Source: Pseudarthrobacter defluvii (lineage in GTDB: Bacteria > Actinomycetota > Actinomycetes > Actinomycetales > Micrococcaceae). Taken from it: 64,000 nucleotides of DNA. The notes under the pieces are model-generated. The model was not told where the DNA came from. It did no database searches and saw nothing but the letters and a program-made list of their open reading frames with translations. The stretch is taken from assembly GCF_030323865.1 (NCBI RefSeq), contig NZ_CP066362.1, positions 1,550,001 to 1,614,000 on the forward strand. The letters are read 5' to 3'. Positions 45,524 through 54,787 of the stretch are shown here, in pieces. A program made the position numbers and the translations under genes. The first letter of the stretch is position 1. Every line of letters begins with the position of its first letter.

Positions 45524-47043
45524 CAGAAGAGTCCCTTCGGTGCCGCGGCCAGGTCGATGACGCCCGGGGCGGCGGTGATGTTCAGCTGGTCCAGTTCGCC
45601 GGCTGCGAGTTCGGGGAGGCGTTCGACGGCGGTAAGGAACCTTTCGATTTCGGCCTCCTCCACCAGGTCTGCGGCGAGGGTGCGGAACTTGTTGACGTAC
45701 TGCCCGCGTGCGAAGGGGCGGGCACCCAGCGGGTGGGCGTCGGCCACTGCGATCTGGTCCGTGATGACGGTGCCGTCCTTGAGCGTGATCTCCACGGAGC
45801 CGCCGAAAGCCTTCTCGGAGATGTCCAGGGAGTGGTAGCGGCGGGTCCATTCGGGGTCTTCCACGGTGGTGACCTTGTGCCACAGCTCCACGGTGTCCGG
45901 CCGTGCAGCGCGTGCCGGCGCGTAGGAGTCCACGTGGTGCCAGGCCCCGTCCTGCAGAGCGACGGTGAAGATGTAGGGGATGGAGTGGTCCAGCGTTTCC
46001 CGGCTGACGGTGGGGCTGTATTTCTGGGGGTCGTTGGCGCCGGAGCCGATCACGTAATGCGTGTGGTGGCTGGTCTTGATCAGCACGGATTCCACGTTGG
46101 CGGGGTCGGTCACCTCCGGGTGCTCACGGTGCAGCTTGCGGGCCAGGTCGATCCAGGCCTGGGCCTGGTATTCGGCGGAGTGTTCCTTGGTGTAGGTGTC
46201 CAGGATGGCGCGCTTGGCTTCGCCGGGGGTGGGGAGCGGGACCATGTAGGACGCGTCCGGCCCGTCCAGCATCCACGCGATAACGCCGTCTTCGCCCTCG
46301 TAGATGGGCACGGGGGAGGTCTGGCCGCGCATGGCCCGGTCCGCGGATTCGATGGCCATCTTTCCGGCAAAGGCCGGGGCATGGGCCTTCCAGGTGGAGA
46401 TTTCGCCCTTGCGGGACTGCCGGGTGGCGGTGGTGGTGTGCAGCGCCTGGCCCACCGACTGGAAAATGGTTTCCACATCGAGGCCCAGCAGGGTGCCGAT
46501 GCCGGCGGCGGCGGAGGGGCCCAGGTGGGCGACGTGGTCGATCTTGTGCTTGTGCAGGCAGATGGCCTTGACCAGGTTGACCTGGATTTCGTAGCCGGTG
46601 GCGATGCCGCGGATCAGATCGTGGCCGCTGGAGCCAACGTGCTGGGCGACGGCCAGGATCGGCGGGATGTTGTCGCCCGGGTGGGAGTACTCGGCGGCGA
46701 GGAAGGTGTCGTGGTAGTCCAGCTCGCGGACGGCCACGCCGTTGGCCCAGGCAGCCCATTCCGGTGCCACCCGCTCCTCGATGCCGAACACCTTGGAGCC
46801 CTGGCCACCGGTGCTTGGGCCGTGGGTGAGTGCCTGTGCACGGGCCGCGACGATGGGAGCCCGGTTCAGGGAGGCGATGGCAACCGAGGCGTTGTCGATG
46901 ATGCGGTTGATCACCATGTCAGTCACCTCATCGGAGACGGCGACGGGGTCCGCTGCCACCTGGGCGATCTTGTAGGCGAGCTGGTCCTCGCGGGGGAGGT
47001 TCTCTTCGCTCTTGTAGACGCGGACGTGGTGTTCCTTAACCAT
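45523..47043 (-). CDS. prpD: 2-methylcitrate dehydratase
   Basis: 506 residues of the MmgE/PrpD family, which dehydrates 2-methylcitrate to 2-methyl-cis-aconitate without an iron-sulfur cluster. It shows the expected [20 protein letters not shown] and [12 protein letters not shown] segments. The ATG at 47041-47043 has AAAGGAGC upstream and lies inside the last eight bases of the GntR gene, so regulator and enzyme are translationally coupled. No PrpF/AcnD pair is present. Confidence 0.94.
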   Translation of the reverse strand: MVKEHHVRVYKSEENLPREDQLAYKIAQVAADPVAVSDEVTDMVINRIIDNASVAIASLNRAPIVAARAQALTHGPSTGGQGSKVFGIEERVAPEWAAWANGVAVRELDYHDTFLAAEYSHPGDNIPPILAVAQHVGSSGHDLIRGIATGYEIQVNLVKAICLHKHKIDHVAHLGPSAAAGIGTLLGLDVETIFQSVGQALHTTTATRQSRKGEISTWKAHAPAFAGKMAIESADRAMRGQTSPVPIYEGEDGVIAWMLDGPDASYMVPLPTPGEAKRAILDTYTKEHSAEYQAQAWIDLARKLHREHPEVTDPANVESVLIKTSHHTHYVIGSGANDPQKYSPTVSRETLDHSIPYIFTVALQDGAWHHVDSYAPARAARPDTVELWHKVTTVEDPEWTRRYHSLDISEKAFGGSVEITLKDGTVITDQIAVADAHPLGARPFARGQYVNKFRTLAADLVEEAEIERFLTAVERLPELAAGELDQLNITAAPGVIDLAAAPKGLF

Positions 47044-47692
47044 GATGCTCCTTTGGGTGGGATGCGTGGGTTGCTTTGACGTGGGAGAGGCTTCGGTGCA
47101 GATGGACGATGGTGGCCGCCTCGGCGAGCTTCGGGTTGCCGGCCGCAATGGCCTCAGCGATGGCCGCGTGTTCTGCGGCTGCGGCGGTGAGGCGGCGAGC
47201 GTCGTCGGCTGCCAGCCGCCGGATCCGGACCAGGTGGACGCGCAGGCTGCGCATGGCCTGGGCCAGGTAGGAATTGGAGATGGCTGCGTCGATGGCGGTG
47301 TCCAGCCGCCCCACCAATTGGTAGTAGTCATGGAGGCCGGGCTCGCCGCCGCTGATCAACTCGGGGGCCCGGAGCAGCTCGTGCTGCAGGCGCTGGAACG
47401 TTGCGGCGTCGCCGCGCCGGGCGGCCAACGCTGCGGCCCTGCCCTCAAGTGTTTCGCGGAGTTCGAAGAGCTCATCGATGTCCTCCAGGGAAATGTCCGT
47501 AACGACGACGCCGCGGCCGCCCGCCGTCGTCAGCCCTTCCGCTGTGAGGCGCCCCAGCGCTTCCCGCAGCGGTGTGCGCGAGACGCCCAGGCGTTCGGAC
47601 TGTTCCACTTCGGCAAGGACGGTTCCGGGCGCCAGGCGCCATTCGATGATGTCGTCGCGCAGGGCGGCGTACGCCTTGTCGCTGGCGCGCAT
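47036..47692 (-). CDS. GntR-family regulator with FCD domain, probable prp repressor
   Basis: 218 residues. The winged helix-turn-helix spans about 5-72 ([16 protein letters not shown]). The helical FCD effector domain follows (about 78-205), with [14 protein letters not shown] and metal-ligand histidines late in the chain. FCD regulators bind organic acids, so methylcitrate or propionyl-CoA derivatives are reasonable effectors. ATG 47692 has GGAGGA upstream. Two TGTATACA palindromes in the divergent region are probable operators. Confidence 0.85.
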   Translation of the reverse strand: MRASDKAYAALRDDIIEWRLAPGTVLAEVEQSERLGVSRTPLREALGRLTAEGLTTAGGRGVVVTDISLEDIDELFELRETLEGRAAALAARRGDAATFQRLQHELLRAPELISGGEPGLHDYYQLVGRLDTAIDAAISNSYLAQAMRSLRVHLVRIRRLAADDARRLTAAAAEHAAIAEAIAAGNPKLAEAATIVHLHRSLSHVKATHASHPKEHHG

Positions 47693-47722
47693 GGCGTCCT
47701 CCTTCCTCGATAACTGGATCAG

Positions 47723-47730
47723 TGTATACA
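47723..47730. promoter_or_regulatory. Putative GntR operator 1
   Basis: TGTATACA, a perfect 8-base palindrome 31 bases upstream of the gntR start. Its copy lies 63 bases away at 47786, about six helical turns. Confidence 0.55.
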
Positions 47731-47785
47731 GAACGGCGGGGGAATAACAGCGTTCTTTCCGTTCATCGCCAAAAAACAGTACCTA

Positions 47786-47793
47786 TGTATACA
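47786..47793. promoter_or_regulatory. Putative GntR operator 2
   Basis: Second TGTATACA. TAGGCT (47803-47808), a -10 candidate for prpE, lies ten bases downstream, so binding here could cover the prpE promoter. Confidence 0.55.
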
Positions 47794-47864
47794 AGGCCCT
47801 TGTAGGCTGGCCTGCATTGCCACTAGCATGAGCTGCATCACAACGTCGTGGACGGGATTACCTC

Positions 47865-49769
47865 ATGGTCACCAACAGCTACCGGGACAGCTACCGGCGC
47901 AGCGTTGAACAGCCCGAAGATTTCTGGCTGGAGGCAGCGCAAAAGATCTCCTGGACTTCTCCTCCAAGCCAAGCACTGGACGCCGGCCGGGCGCCGCTGT
48001 ACAGCTGGTTTCCGGACGGCGTCCTGAACACCTGCTACAACGCGCTGGACCGGCATGTTGCCGAGGGCCGCGGAGGGCAGGACGCCCTGATCCATGACTC
48101 CGCCATGCTGGGAACACAGCAGCGCTATACCTACTCAGAACTCACGGACCTCGTGGCGCGATTTGCCGGTGTGCTGCGCGGCAATGGCGTAGGCAAGGGT
48201 GACCGGGTGGTGATCTATATGCCGATGATCCCGGAAGCGGCCATTGCCATGCTCGCCACCGCCAGGCTGGGCGCGGTCCACTCCGTGGTGTTCGGCGGCT
48301 TTGCGCCCAAGGAGCTTGCGGCCCGGATCAGGGATGCGGCACCTGCGGCAGTGGTCACCGCTTCGGGCGGGATCGAACCCTCCCGACGCATCGAGTACCT
48401 CCCGGCCGTCGCCGAGGCACTTGAGCTGGCGGGCGCGGGGGACCTTCCCGTACTGGTCAAAGCGCGCGACGGATTTGCGTCAACGGCGGCGGACCACGCC
48501 GGCTGGCTGGACTGGGACGCAGCAATGGCATCCGCCCAGCCGGCTGGCCCTGTCGATGTGAAAGCCACGGACCCGCTCTACATCCTTTACACTTCCGGCA
48601 CCACCGGCACGCCCAAGGGGGTGGTGCGGGACAACGGTGGCCACGCCGTCGCCCTGCGCTGGACGCTGGAAAATATCTACGACGTCGGTCCCGGGGACGT
48701 GATGTGGACCGCCTCCGATGTCGGCTGGGTGGTGGGGCACTCGTACATCGTGTATGGCCCGCTGCTGGCCGGTGCCACCACCGTGATGTACGAAGGCAAG
48801 CCGGTGGGAACGCCGGACGCCGGTGCATTCTGGCGGGTGGTCCAGGACCACAAGGTCAACGTGCTCTTTACCGCCCCCACGGCACTGCGGGCCATCCGCA
48901 AGGCCGATCCGGAAGCGTCGCTGCTGGCGGACTATGACGTCTCCAGCCTGCGGACGCTTTTCACGGCCGGTGAGCGGCTGGACACGGACACCTTCCACTG
49001 GGCATCCCGGGTCCTCGGCGTGCCGGTGGTGGACCACTGGTGGCAGACCGAAACCGGCTGGGCCATCTGTGCCAACCCGCGCGGGCTGGAGCGGCTTCCC
49101 ATCAAGGCCGGCTCCCCAAGCGTTCCGATGCCTGGTTTCCGGCTGCAGATCCTCGACGGCGCGGGCGGGGAGGTGGAGTCCGGGACCGAGGGCAACATCG
49201 TGCTGGGCCTGCCGCTGCCACCGGGAACACTAACCACTCTGTGGGGGAACGATGAACGGTTCGTCTCCTCCTACCTGCAGGCCTTTGAGGGCTGCTACGC
49301 GACGGGCGACTCCGGATATCGCGATGAGGACGGCTACCTGTTCGTCATGGGCCGCACCGACGACATCATCAACGTCGCCGGCCACCGGCTGTCCACCGGC
49401 GCCATGGAACAAGTCATCGGGCAGCACCCGGCGGTTGCCGAATGTGCCGTCATCGGCCTCGCGGACCCTCTGAAGGGCCAGCGGCCCAGTGGCTACGTGG
49501 TGCTCAAATCCGGGGTCGACATCCCTGAAGAGGTTCTGGCCAAGGACCTGGTGGCACTGGTCCGCCGGGATATCGGCGCTGTCGCGGACTTCAAGCACGT
49601 GACGGTGGTGGACGCCCTGCCCAAGACGCGCTCCGGGAAGATCCTGCGCAAGACCATGCGCCAGATAGCCGATGGCGAGGAATACACGGTGCCCTCCACC
49701 ATTGAAGATCCAGGGGTCATTGACCAGCTGGCCGGAGTGCTTCGGGTCGGCAGGGCCCAGGCCGGCTGA
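47865..49769 (+). CDS. prpE: Propionyl-CoA synthetase (acyl-CoA synthetase family)
   Basis: 634 residues of the acetyl-CoA synthetase family. The order is the N-terminal ACS cap, Y-T-S-G-T-T-G-T-P-K-G followed by V-V-R-D-N-G-G-H (the latter typical of PrpE rather than Acs), W-W-Q-T-E-T-G-W, and the C-terminal catalytic lysine in K-T-R-S-G-K-I-L-R-K. It activates propionate with ATP and CoA and feeds the divergent prpDBC operon. A lysine acetylation switch on that residue is known for the family. Start ATG at 47865. Confidence 0.9.
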   Translation: MVTNSYRDSYRRSVEQPEDFWLEAAQKISWTSPPSQALDAGRAPLYSWFPDGVLNTCYNALDRHVAEGRGGQDALIHDSAMLGTQQRYTYSELTDLVARFAGVLRGNGVGKGDRVVIYMPMIPEAAIAMLATARLGAVHSVVFGGFAPKELAARIRDAAPAAVVTASGGIEPSRRIEYLPAVAEALELAGAGDLPVLVKARDGFASTAADHAGWLDWDAAMASAQPAGPVDVKATDPLYILYTSGTTGTPKGVVRDNGGHAVALRWTLENIYDVGPGDVMWTASDVGWVVGHSYIVYGPLLAGATTVMYEGKPVGTPDAGAFWRVVQDHKVNVLFTAPTALRAIRKADPEASLLADYDVSSLRTLFTAGERLDTDTFHWASRVLGVPVVDHWWQTETGWAICANPRGLERLPIKAGSPSVPMPGFRLQILDGAGGEVESGTEGNIVLGLPLPPGTLTTLWGNDERFVSSYLQAFEGCYATGDSGYRDEDGYLFVMGRTDDIINVAGHRLSTGAMEQVIGQHPAVAECAVIGLADPLKGQRPSGYVVLKSGVDIPEEVLAKDLVALVRRDIGAVADFKHVTVVDALPKTRSGKILRKTMRQIADGEEYTVPSTIEDPGVIDQLAGVLRVGRAQAG

Positions 49770-49774
49770 CACTT

Positions 49775-49795
49775 GTGGCTGGAACGTCCAGCCAC
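49775..49795. terminator. Hairpin between prpE and the response regulator gene
   Basis: GTGGCTGGA (49775-49783) pairs perfectly with 49787-49795 across three bases. It lies between converging genes; no T run. Confidence 0.5.
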
Positions 49796-49802
49796 GGGCA
49801 CG

Positions 49803-50516
49803 TCAGCGGGCGTTCCAGCGGTACTCGTTTTCCGGCCTGCCCGGCGTTCCGTAGCGGGCGGTCCGGGAAACGGTGCCGGCGTCGGCGAGGTACTCAAGGT
49901 AGCGCCGGGCGGTTACGCGGGACATGCCCAGGGCATCCATGACTTCGGTGGCAGACACTGCCTCCGGCTGTTGGCGGAGGAACTCCTGCACCGAGCCGAG
50001 GGTCGAGGTGGAGAGGCCCTTGGGAAGCGGGAGTTCAGACGGAGCCCGGAGGCTGGCAAAAGCCCGGTCAACCTCGCTCTGGGAAGTGCCGCCCTTGCCG
50101 GCGCCCGCACTGGAACCGGCCAGCTGCATGCGGAACTGGCGGTAGTTCTCCAGCTTGTCGGAGAACGTGGCGAACGTGAAGGGCTTGATCAGGTACTGGA
50201 CCACACCGATGGCCACGGCGCTGCGGACAATCGCCAGCTCACGGACAGCGGTAATGGCAATAATGTCCGCGAGGATTCCCGCTGAACGCATCCGCCGGGC
50301 AATGTCCAGGCCGTGCAGGTCGGGCAGGTTCATGTCCAGCAGGACCAGCTCCACCGGCTCGCCGGCCGCCACGAATTCGGTCAGAAGCCGCAGGGCGGAC
50401 TGTCCGTCCGGGGCCGTTCCGGCGAGCTCGAATCCTTCCAGCCGGCCCACATATGCTGCATGTGCTGCCGACGCGATGGCCTCGTCTTCGACGACGAGGA
50501 CCCGGATATTGCTCAC
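49803..50516 (-). CDS. CitB/DcuR-type response regulator
   Basis: 237 residues. The receiver domain has V-V-E-D-E at the start, phosphoacceptor D61 (V-L-L-D-M-N-L-P-D) and K in L-I-K-P-F. A C-terminal helix-turn-helix follows (about 165-225, with S-A-T-E-V-M-D-A-L-G-M-S-R-V-T-A-R-R). This arrangement is that of CitB/DcuR/DctR regulators of citrate and C4-dicarboxylate uptake. Its ATG overlaps the kinase stop codon by four bases. The dctA gene just beyond the kinase is the likely target. Confidence 0.87.
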   Translation of the reverse strand: MSNIRVLVVEDEAIASAAHAAYVGRLEGFELAGTAPDGQSALRLLTEFVAAGEPVELVLLDMNLPDLHGLDIARRMRSAGILADIIAITAVRELAIVRSAVAIGVVQYLIKPFTFATFSDKLENYRQFRMQLAGSSAGAGKGGTSQSEVDRAFASLRAPSELPLPKGLSTSTLGSVQEFLRQQPEAVSATEVMDALGMSRVTARRYLEYLADAGTVSRTARYGTPGRPENEYRWNAR

Positions 50517-52147
50517 TGTCTGTGCTCCTTCTCCGCGGGAACCGCTGCGGGCAGGAATACTTCGAACTTGGCGCCACGCCGGCCGTTGATGGCCAGCGTA
50601 CCGCCCAAGCGCTGCACAGCCTGCCGGACCAGTGCCAGGCCGATGCCCCGGCCGCCGGTTCCCGCCGGCTTCGTGCTGAATCCGTGCCGGAAAATCTTCT
50701 CTGCATCCTCACCGCTGATCGGTGTCCCCGAATCGTTGACGGCGACGTCGAGTCCCTCGTCGTCCGCCTCCAGGGTCAGCACCACACGCCGCGGCGGCGG
50801 TGCATCCGCGGCAGCGTCAATCGCGTTGTCCAGCAGGTTGCCCAAGATAGTCACCAGGTCCTGCACGGCAATGCCTGCGGCAGCGCCCGAACCGAGGGTG
50901 GACAGTTCCAGCTGGACGCCGCGCTCGTGGGCCTCGGCCACCTTGCCCATGACCAGTGCCGCCACCACGGGTTCATCGATGGAGCTCACCATGTCATCCG
51001 TCAACTGCTGGCTCAGTGCCAGGTCCTGGGTGGCGAAGTCCAGGGCCTCCCCGGTACGGCCAAGTTCCAGGAGCGAAACCATGGTGTGGAGCCTGTTGGC
51101 GTGCTCATGGGTTTGCGCCCGGAGAGCGTCGGAAAGGGTCCGCATGGTTTGCAGTTCGTTGCCCAGCGCTTCGATCTCGGTCCGGTCCCGAAGGGTGGCC
51201 ACTGTTCCGTATACCGGAACTTTCCCCCGTGAGCCGCGGGATTCGGGGCCCCGTGCCTTGCCCTGGTTCACCACCAGCACCCGGGAGCCGGTCAGGACCA
51301 TCTCGTCCTTGGTAGCGCGTCCGGATTCGAACAGGCTGCGCAGTTCGGCGTCCAGGGGCAGGTCCGCCAGCGAGGGAGGCTGGGTGGGATCATTGCTGCC
51401 GGTTTCCGGCAGGCCCAGCAATTCGGCAGCCTGGTCGTTGTACATCACCACACGCTTCCTGGCGTCAACCAGAATGAGGCCCTCGCGGACTGAGTGCAGG
51501 ACCGATTCGTAGTAGGCGAACAGTTGCGCCAGCTGTTCAGGTCCCCAGCCGCGGGTCACCTGCCGCAGGTACCGGCCCAGCAGCCAGGATGCCAGCGAAC
51601 CGCCCAACAGGAGGGCAATGCCCACGGCCAGCAGGACCGGCAGGCGGCCGGCGAGGGCGACGTCGACGTTGCGGACGGTAACCCCTGCAGCCACCAGCGC
51701 CTTGACCGCGCCCGCGGAGTCCTTGACCGGAACGATGGTCCGGACGGAGGGACCCAGGGTCCCTGCTGTGACCTCGGTAAACGCCTGGCCGCGCAGGGCG
51801 GCGTCGATGGAGCCGATGTAGGGGCGGCCCAGTTCCTCATCCCGCGGGTGCGTCCAACGGGTCCGGTCAGGAGACATGATGGTGATGAAGTCGACGTGGG
51901 CAGCGGAAGACACATCCCTGGCGTAGGGCTGCAGGAGGATGGACGGGTCCGGCGTCGCCGCGGCCTGCAGCACCAGGGGATTGGCTGCGATGGACGCGGC
52001 CACCCCTTCCATGCGGCGGCCCGCTTCGTCATACGTGCGGTCCCGCGCGTCGACATAGGCTGCCGTCCCGACAATGGCGATGAACGAGACGACAATCAGC
52101 AGGTTCGCCAGGAAAAGCCGGCGGGCAATGCTCCAGCGGTGGATCAT
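50513..52147 (-). CDS. CitA/DcuS-type sensor histidine kinase
   Basis: 544 residues. TM1 is at about 12-30, an extracytoplasmic sensor of roughly 135 residues follows, TM2 at about 168-192, a cytoplasmic PAS at about 212-320, the phosphoacceptor helix with H347 in A-Q-T-H-E-H-A-N-R-L-H, and HATPase with L-G-N-L-L-D-N-A-I-D-A and G-R-G-I-G-L-A-L-V. It should sense citrate, malate, succinate or a related acid outside the cell. ATG 52147 has GGGAGG upstream. It is transcribed divergently from dctA. Confidence 0.88.
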   Translation of the reverse strand: MIHRWSIARRLFLANLLIVVSFIAIVGTAAYVDARDRTYDEAGRRMEGVAASIAANPLVLQAAATPDPSILLQPYARDVSSAAHVDFITIMSPDRTRWTHPRDEELGRPYIGSIDAALRGQAFTEVTAGTLGPSVRTIVPVKDSAGAVKALVAAGVTVRNVDVALAGRLPVLLAVGIALLLGGSLASWLLGRYLRQVTRGWGPEQLAQLFAYYESVLHSVREGLILVDARKRVVMYNDQAAELLGLPETGSNDPTQPPSLADLPLDAELRSLFESGRATKDEMVLTGSRVLVVNQGKARGPESRGSRGKVPVYGTVATLRDRTEIEALGNELQTMRTLSDALRAQTHEHANRLHTMVSLLELGRTGEALDFATQDLALSQQLTDDMVSSIDEPVVAALVMGKVAEAHERGVQLELSTLGSGAAAGIAVQDLVTILGNLLDNAIDAAADAPPPRRVVLTLEADDEGLDVAVNDSGTPISGEDAEKIFRHGFSTKPAGTGGRGIGLALVRQAVQRLGGTLAINGRRGAKFEVFLPAAVPAEKEHRQ

Positions 52148-52305
52148 GCGGACCTCCCATCCGACCTTTGCGGGTGCGCGACCAATATGAACGCAACGGT
52201 GAGCTGGATCACGGGGTGCCGAATGATGGGTATCACATTGCAAGGACGTGTTGAGCCCAGAGACTGCGCCGCAGCGTCTATCAGAATATCCACAAGGAGA
52301 CACAC

Positions 52306-53649
52306 ATGGCTTCTCAACGAGGAGAGTCGCTCGAGACCGCGACACCGCGGCGCAAGGGACTGGACAAGTCCCATTACCTCTACATCGCCGTCATCGCCGC
52401 CGTCATTCTGGGCGCGCTGGTCGGCTTGATCTTCCCGGAGGTGGGCAAGTCCCTCAAGCCCCTGGGCGACGGCTTCGTCAAGCTCATCAAGATGATGATC
52501 GCTCCGGTCATCTTCTGCACCATCGTCCTGGGCATCGGCTCAATTGCCAAGGCAGCGACCGTCGGCAAAGTAGGCGGCCTGGCGCTGGGCTACTTCATCA
52601 TCATGTCCACTTTCGCCCTGGCCATCGGCCTGGTGGTGGGCAACCTGATCCACCCGGGTGAGGGCCTGAAGCTCACGCCCTACGATCCCAACAAGAAGGC
52701 TGCCACGGACAGCACCGTTGACTTCCTGCTGGGCATCATTCCCGGCGATATCCCCGTGCTGCCGACGCTGCTGGCAGCAATCCTGGTTGGCTTCGCGCTG
52801 CAGAAGATGGGCGCCCAGGGCGCTCCGATCCTCAAGGCGATCGGCCACGGCCAGGCACTGGTGTTCCGCATCCTCATCATGATCATGTGGCTCGCCCCGG
52901 TCGGCGCCTTCGGTGCCATCGCCGCCGTCGTCGGTGCAACCGGCGTCCAGGCCATCGTGAGCATGTTCACCCTGATGGTCGCCTTCTACATCACCTGCGC
53001 GCTGTTCATCGTGGTCATCCTGGGCGGCCTGCTCCAGGTGGTTGCCGGAGTGAACATCTTCAAGCTCATGAAGTACCTGGCCCGTGAATACCTCATCATC
53101 TTCTCCACCTCGTCCTCCGAGGCCGCCCTCCCGCGGCTGATCGCCAAGATGGAGCACCTGGGTGTCTCCAAGCCCGTCGTCGGCGTCACCGTTCCCACCG
53201 GCTACTCCTTCAACCTTGACGGCACGGCCATCTACCTGACCATGGCCTCCCTCTTCGTGGCCAACGCCATGGGCACCCCGCTGGACCTCGGCGCCCAGAT
53301 CTCGCTGCTGGTCTTTATGATCATCGCCTCCAAGGGCGCCGCCGGTGTCACCGGCGCCGGCCTCGCCACCCTGGCCGCAGGCCTGCAGGCCCACCGGCCG
53401 GAACTGCTGGGCGGCGTGGGCATGATCGTAGGCATCGACCGCTTCATGTCCGAGGCCCGCGCCTTGACCAACTTCACCGGCAACGCCGTGGCCACGGTCC
53501 TGGTGGGCACCTGGGTCAAGGAGATCGACGGGGGACAGGTCTCCCGGGTCCTCTCCGGCGAAGTACCCTTCGACGAGCAGACCATGATCGCCGGACACGG
53601 CGAAATGGCGCCGAAGGAAGAAGGCGCCCGCGAGGCAGCCAAGGCCTAG
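52306..53649 (+). CDS. dctA: C4-dicarboxylate transporter, DctA family (DAACS)
   Basis: 447 residues of the dicarboxylate/amino acid:cation symporter family. It has the serine-rich re-entrant loop S-T-S-S-S-E-A-A-L-P, the G-Y-S-F-N-L-D-G-T-A-I-Y segment and M-S-E-A-R-A-L-T-N-F-T-G-N, which form the substrate and cation sites. It takes up succinate, fumarate or malate with protons or sodium. AAGGAG precedes the ATG. Divergent from the CitA-type kinase; ended by a strong terminator. Confidence 0.93.
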   Translation: MASQRGESLETATPRRKGLDKSHYLYIAVIAAVILGALVGLIFPEVGKSLKPLGDGFVKLIKMMIAPVIFCTIVLGIGSIAKAATVGKVGGLALGYFIIMSTFALAIGLVVGNLIHPGEGLKLTPYDPNKKAATDSTVDFLLGIIPGDIPVLPTLLAAILVGFALQKMGAQGAPILKAIGHGQALVFRILIMIMWLAPVGAFGAIAAVVGATGVQAIVSMFTLMVAFYITCALFIVVILGGLLQVVAGVNIFKLMKYLAREYLIIFSTSSSEAALPRLIAKMEHLGVSKPVVGVTVPTGYSFNLDGTAIYLTMASLFVANAMGTPLDLGAQISLLVFMIIASKGAAGVTGAGLATLAAGLQAHRPELLGGVGMIVGIDRFMSEARALTNFTGNAVATVLVGTWVKEIDGGQVSRVLSGEVPFDEQTMIAGHGEMAPKEEGAREAAKA

Positions 53650-53671
53650 CCTCCGGCCCGACACCCACGCG

Positions 53672-53708
53672 AAACCGCCCCCGCAGCCTGCCTGCGGGGG
53701 CGGTTTTT
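53672..53708 (+). terminator. dctA rho-independent terminator
   Basis: AAACCGCCCCCGCAG (53672-53686) pairs perfectly with 53692-53706 across five bases, and a run of five T covers 53704-53708. Confidence 0.9.
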
Positions 53709-53868
53709 CGTTCGCTGCGGACTCAACCTTCGACCTCAGCTAGAGGGTCAAGGCTCAACATTCGCAGAAAGTCAAGTTCCCTCGAATACCGTGTCGGGCG
53801 CTGTAACGTAGGGAGCAGAACGAACGCCGCCGGCAAGCCGGCGGCAGGAAATCACCGTCATCGAAAGT

Positions 53869-54780
53869 GTGGACAGATACGTGAGCAGCGAACAGGGTTC
53901 AGCAACTCTGGAGGGCACGGAATTCGACCTCGAGAACGCGGTGATGGGGCCCACCGGGCGCCCATACCGCGAGTTCCCGGAACCCGCGCCGCTGTCCTCC
54001 CACGGTCCGGCCCGTGTCATCGCCATGGTTAACCAGAAGGGCGGCGTGGGGAAGACCACCTCCACCATCAATCTCGCTGCGGCCCTTGCGGAGTACGGCC
54101 GCCGTGTCCTGCTGGTGGACTTCGACCCCCAGGGCGCGCTGTCCGCCGGCCTGGGCGTCAACCCGCATGAGCTGGACCTCACCGTGTACAACGTGCTCAT
54201 GGACCGCAAGGTGGACATCCGCGACGCCATCCACCAGACCGGCGTCGATAACGTCGACCTGCTGCCGGCCAACATCGACCTCTCGGCCGCCGAAGTGCAG
54301 CTGGTCAACGAGGTGGCGCGTGAACAGGTCCTGGACCGTGCGCTGAAGAAAGTCGAAGACGATTACGACGTCGTCCTGATCGACTGCCAGCCGTCCCTGG
54401 GGCTCCTGACGGTCAACGCACTGACAGCAGCCCACGGCGTGATCATCCCGCTCATTTGCGAGTTCTTTGCCCTCCGCGCCGTGGCACTCCTCGTGGAAAC
54501 CATCGACAAGGTGCAGGACCGCCTGAACCCGCGGCTGCAAGTGGACGGCGTGCTGGCCACCATGTACGACGCCCGGACCCTGCACAGCCGCGAAGTGATT
54601 ACCCGGCTGGTGGAGGCGTTCGGTGACAAGGTCTTCGAGACCGTGATCAAGCGCTCCATCAAGTTCGCGGATGCCACCGTGGCTGCCGAGCCCATCACCA
54701 GCTATGCCGGAAACCACGTGGGGGCTGACGCCTACCGCCGGCTCGCCAAGGAGCTGATCTCCCGCGGCGGCGCACCCTAA
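53869..54780 (+). CDS. ParA/Soj-family ATPase
   Basis: 303 residues from the GTG at 53869; a second GTG at 53881 is equally possible and neither has a clear Shine-Dalgarno. The deviant Walker A is K57-G-G-V-G-K-T-T, followed by V-D-F-D-P-Q-G and V-L-I-D-C-Q-P-S-L-G. The first 45 residues form a disordered acidic/Pro extension. It corresponds to Rv1708, the ParA-like protein next to scpAB rather than the parAB pair at the origin, and no parB or parS is seen here. A role in chromosome organisation with ScpAB is inferred. A GC hairpin (GCCGCCGGC / GCCGGCGGC, about 53826-53845) lies in its leader. Confidence 0.88.
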   Translation: MDRYVSSEQGSATLEGTEFDLENAVMGPTGRPYREFPEPAPLSSHGPARVIAMVNQKGGVGKTTSTINLAAALAEYGRRVLLVDFDPQGALSAGLGVNPHELDLTVYNVLMDRKVDIRDAIHQTGVDNVDLLPANIDLSAAEVQLVNEVAREQVLDRALKKVEDDYDVVLIDCQPSLGLLTVNALTAAHGVIIPLICEFFALRAVALLVETIDKVQDRLNPRLQVDGVLATMYDARTLHSREVITRLVEAFGDKVFETVIKRSIKFADATVAAEPITSYAGNHVGADAYRRLAKELISRGGAP

Positions 54781-54787
54781 CCACGCC

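Noticed and set aside
43403..45838. An 811-codon plus-strand frame opposite prpC and prpB
   Set aside because: Low-complexity His/Gly/Val-rich composition typical of antisense frames; prpC and prpB with all motifs occupy the other strand.
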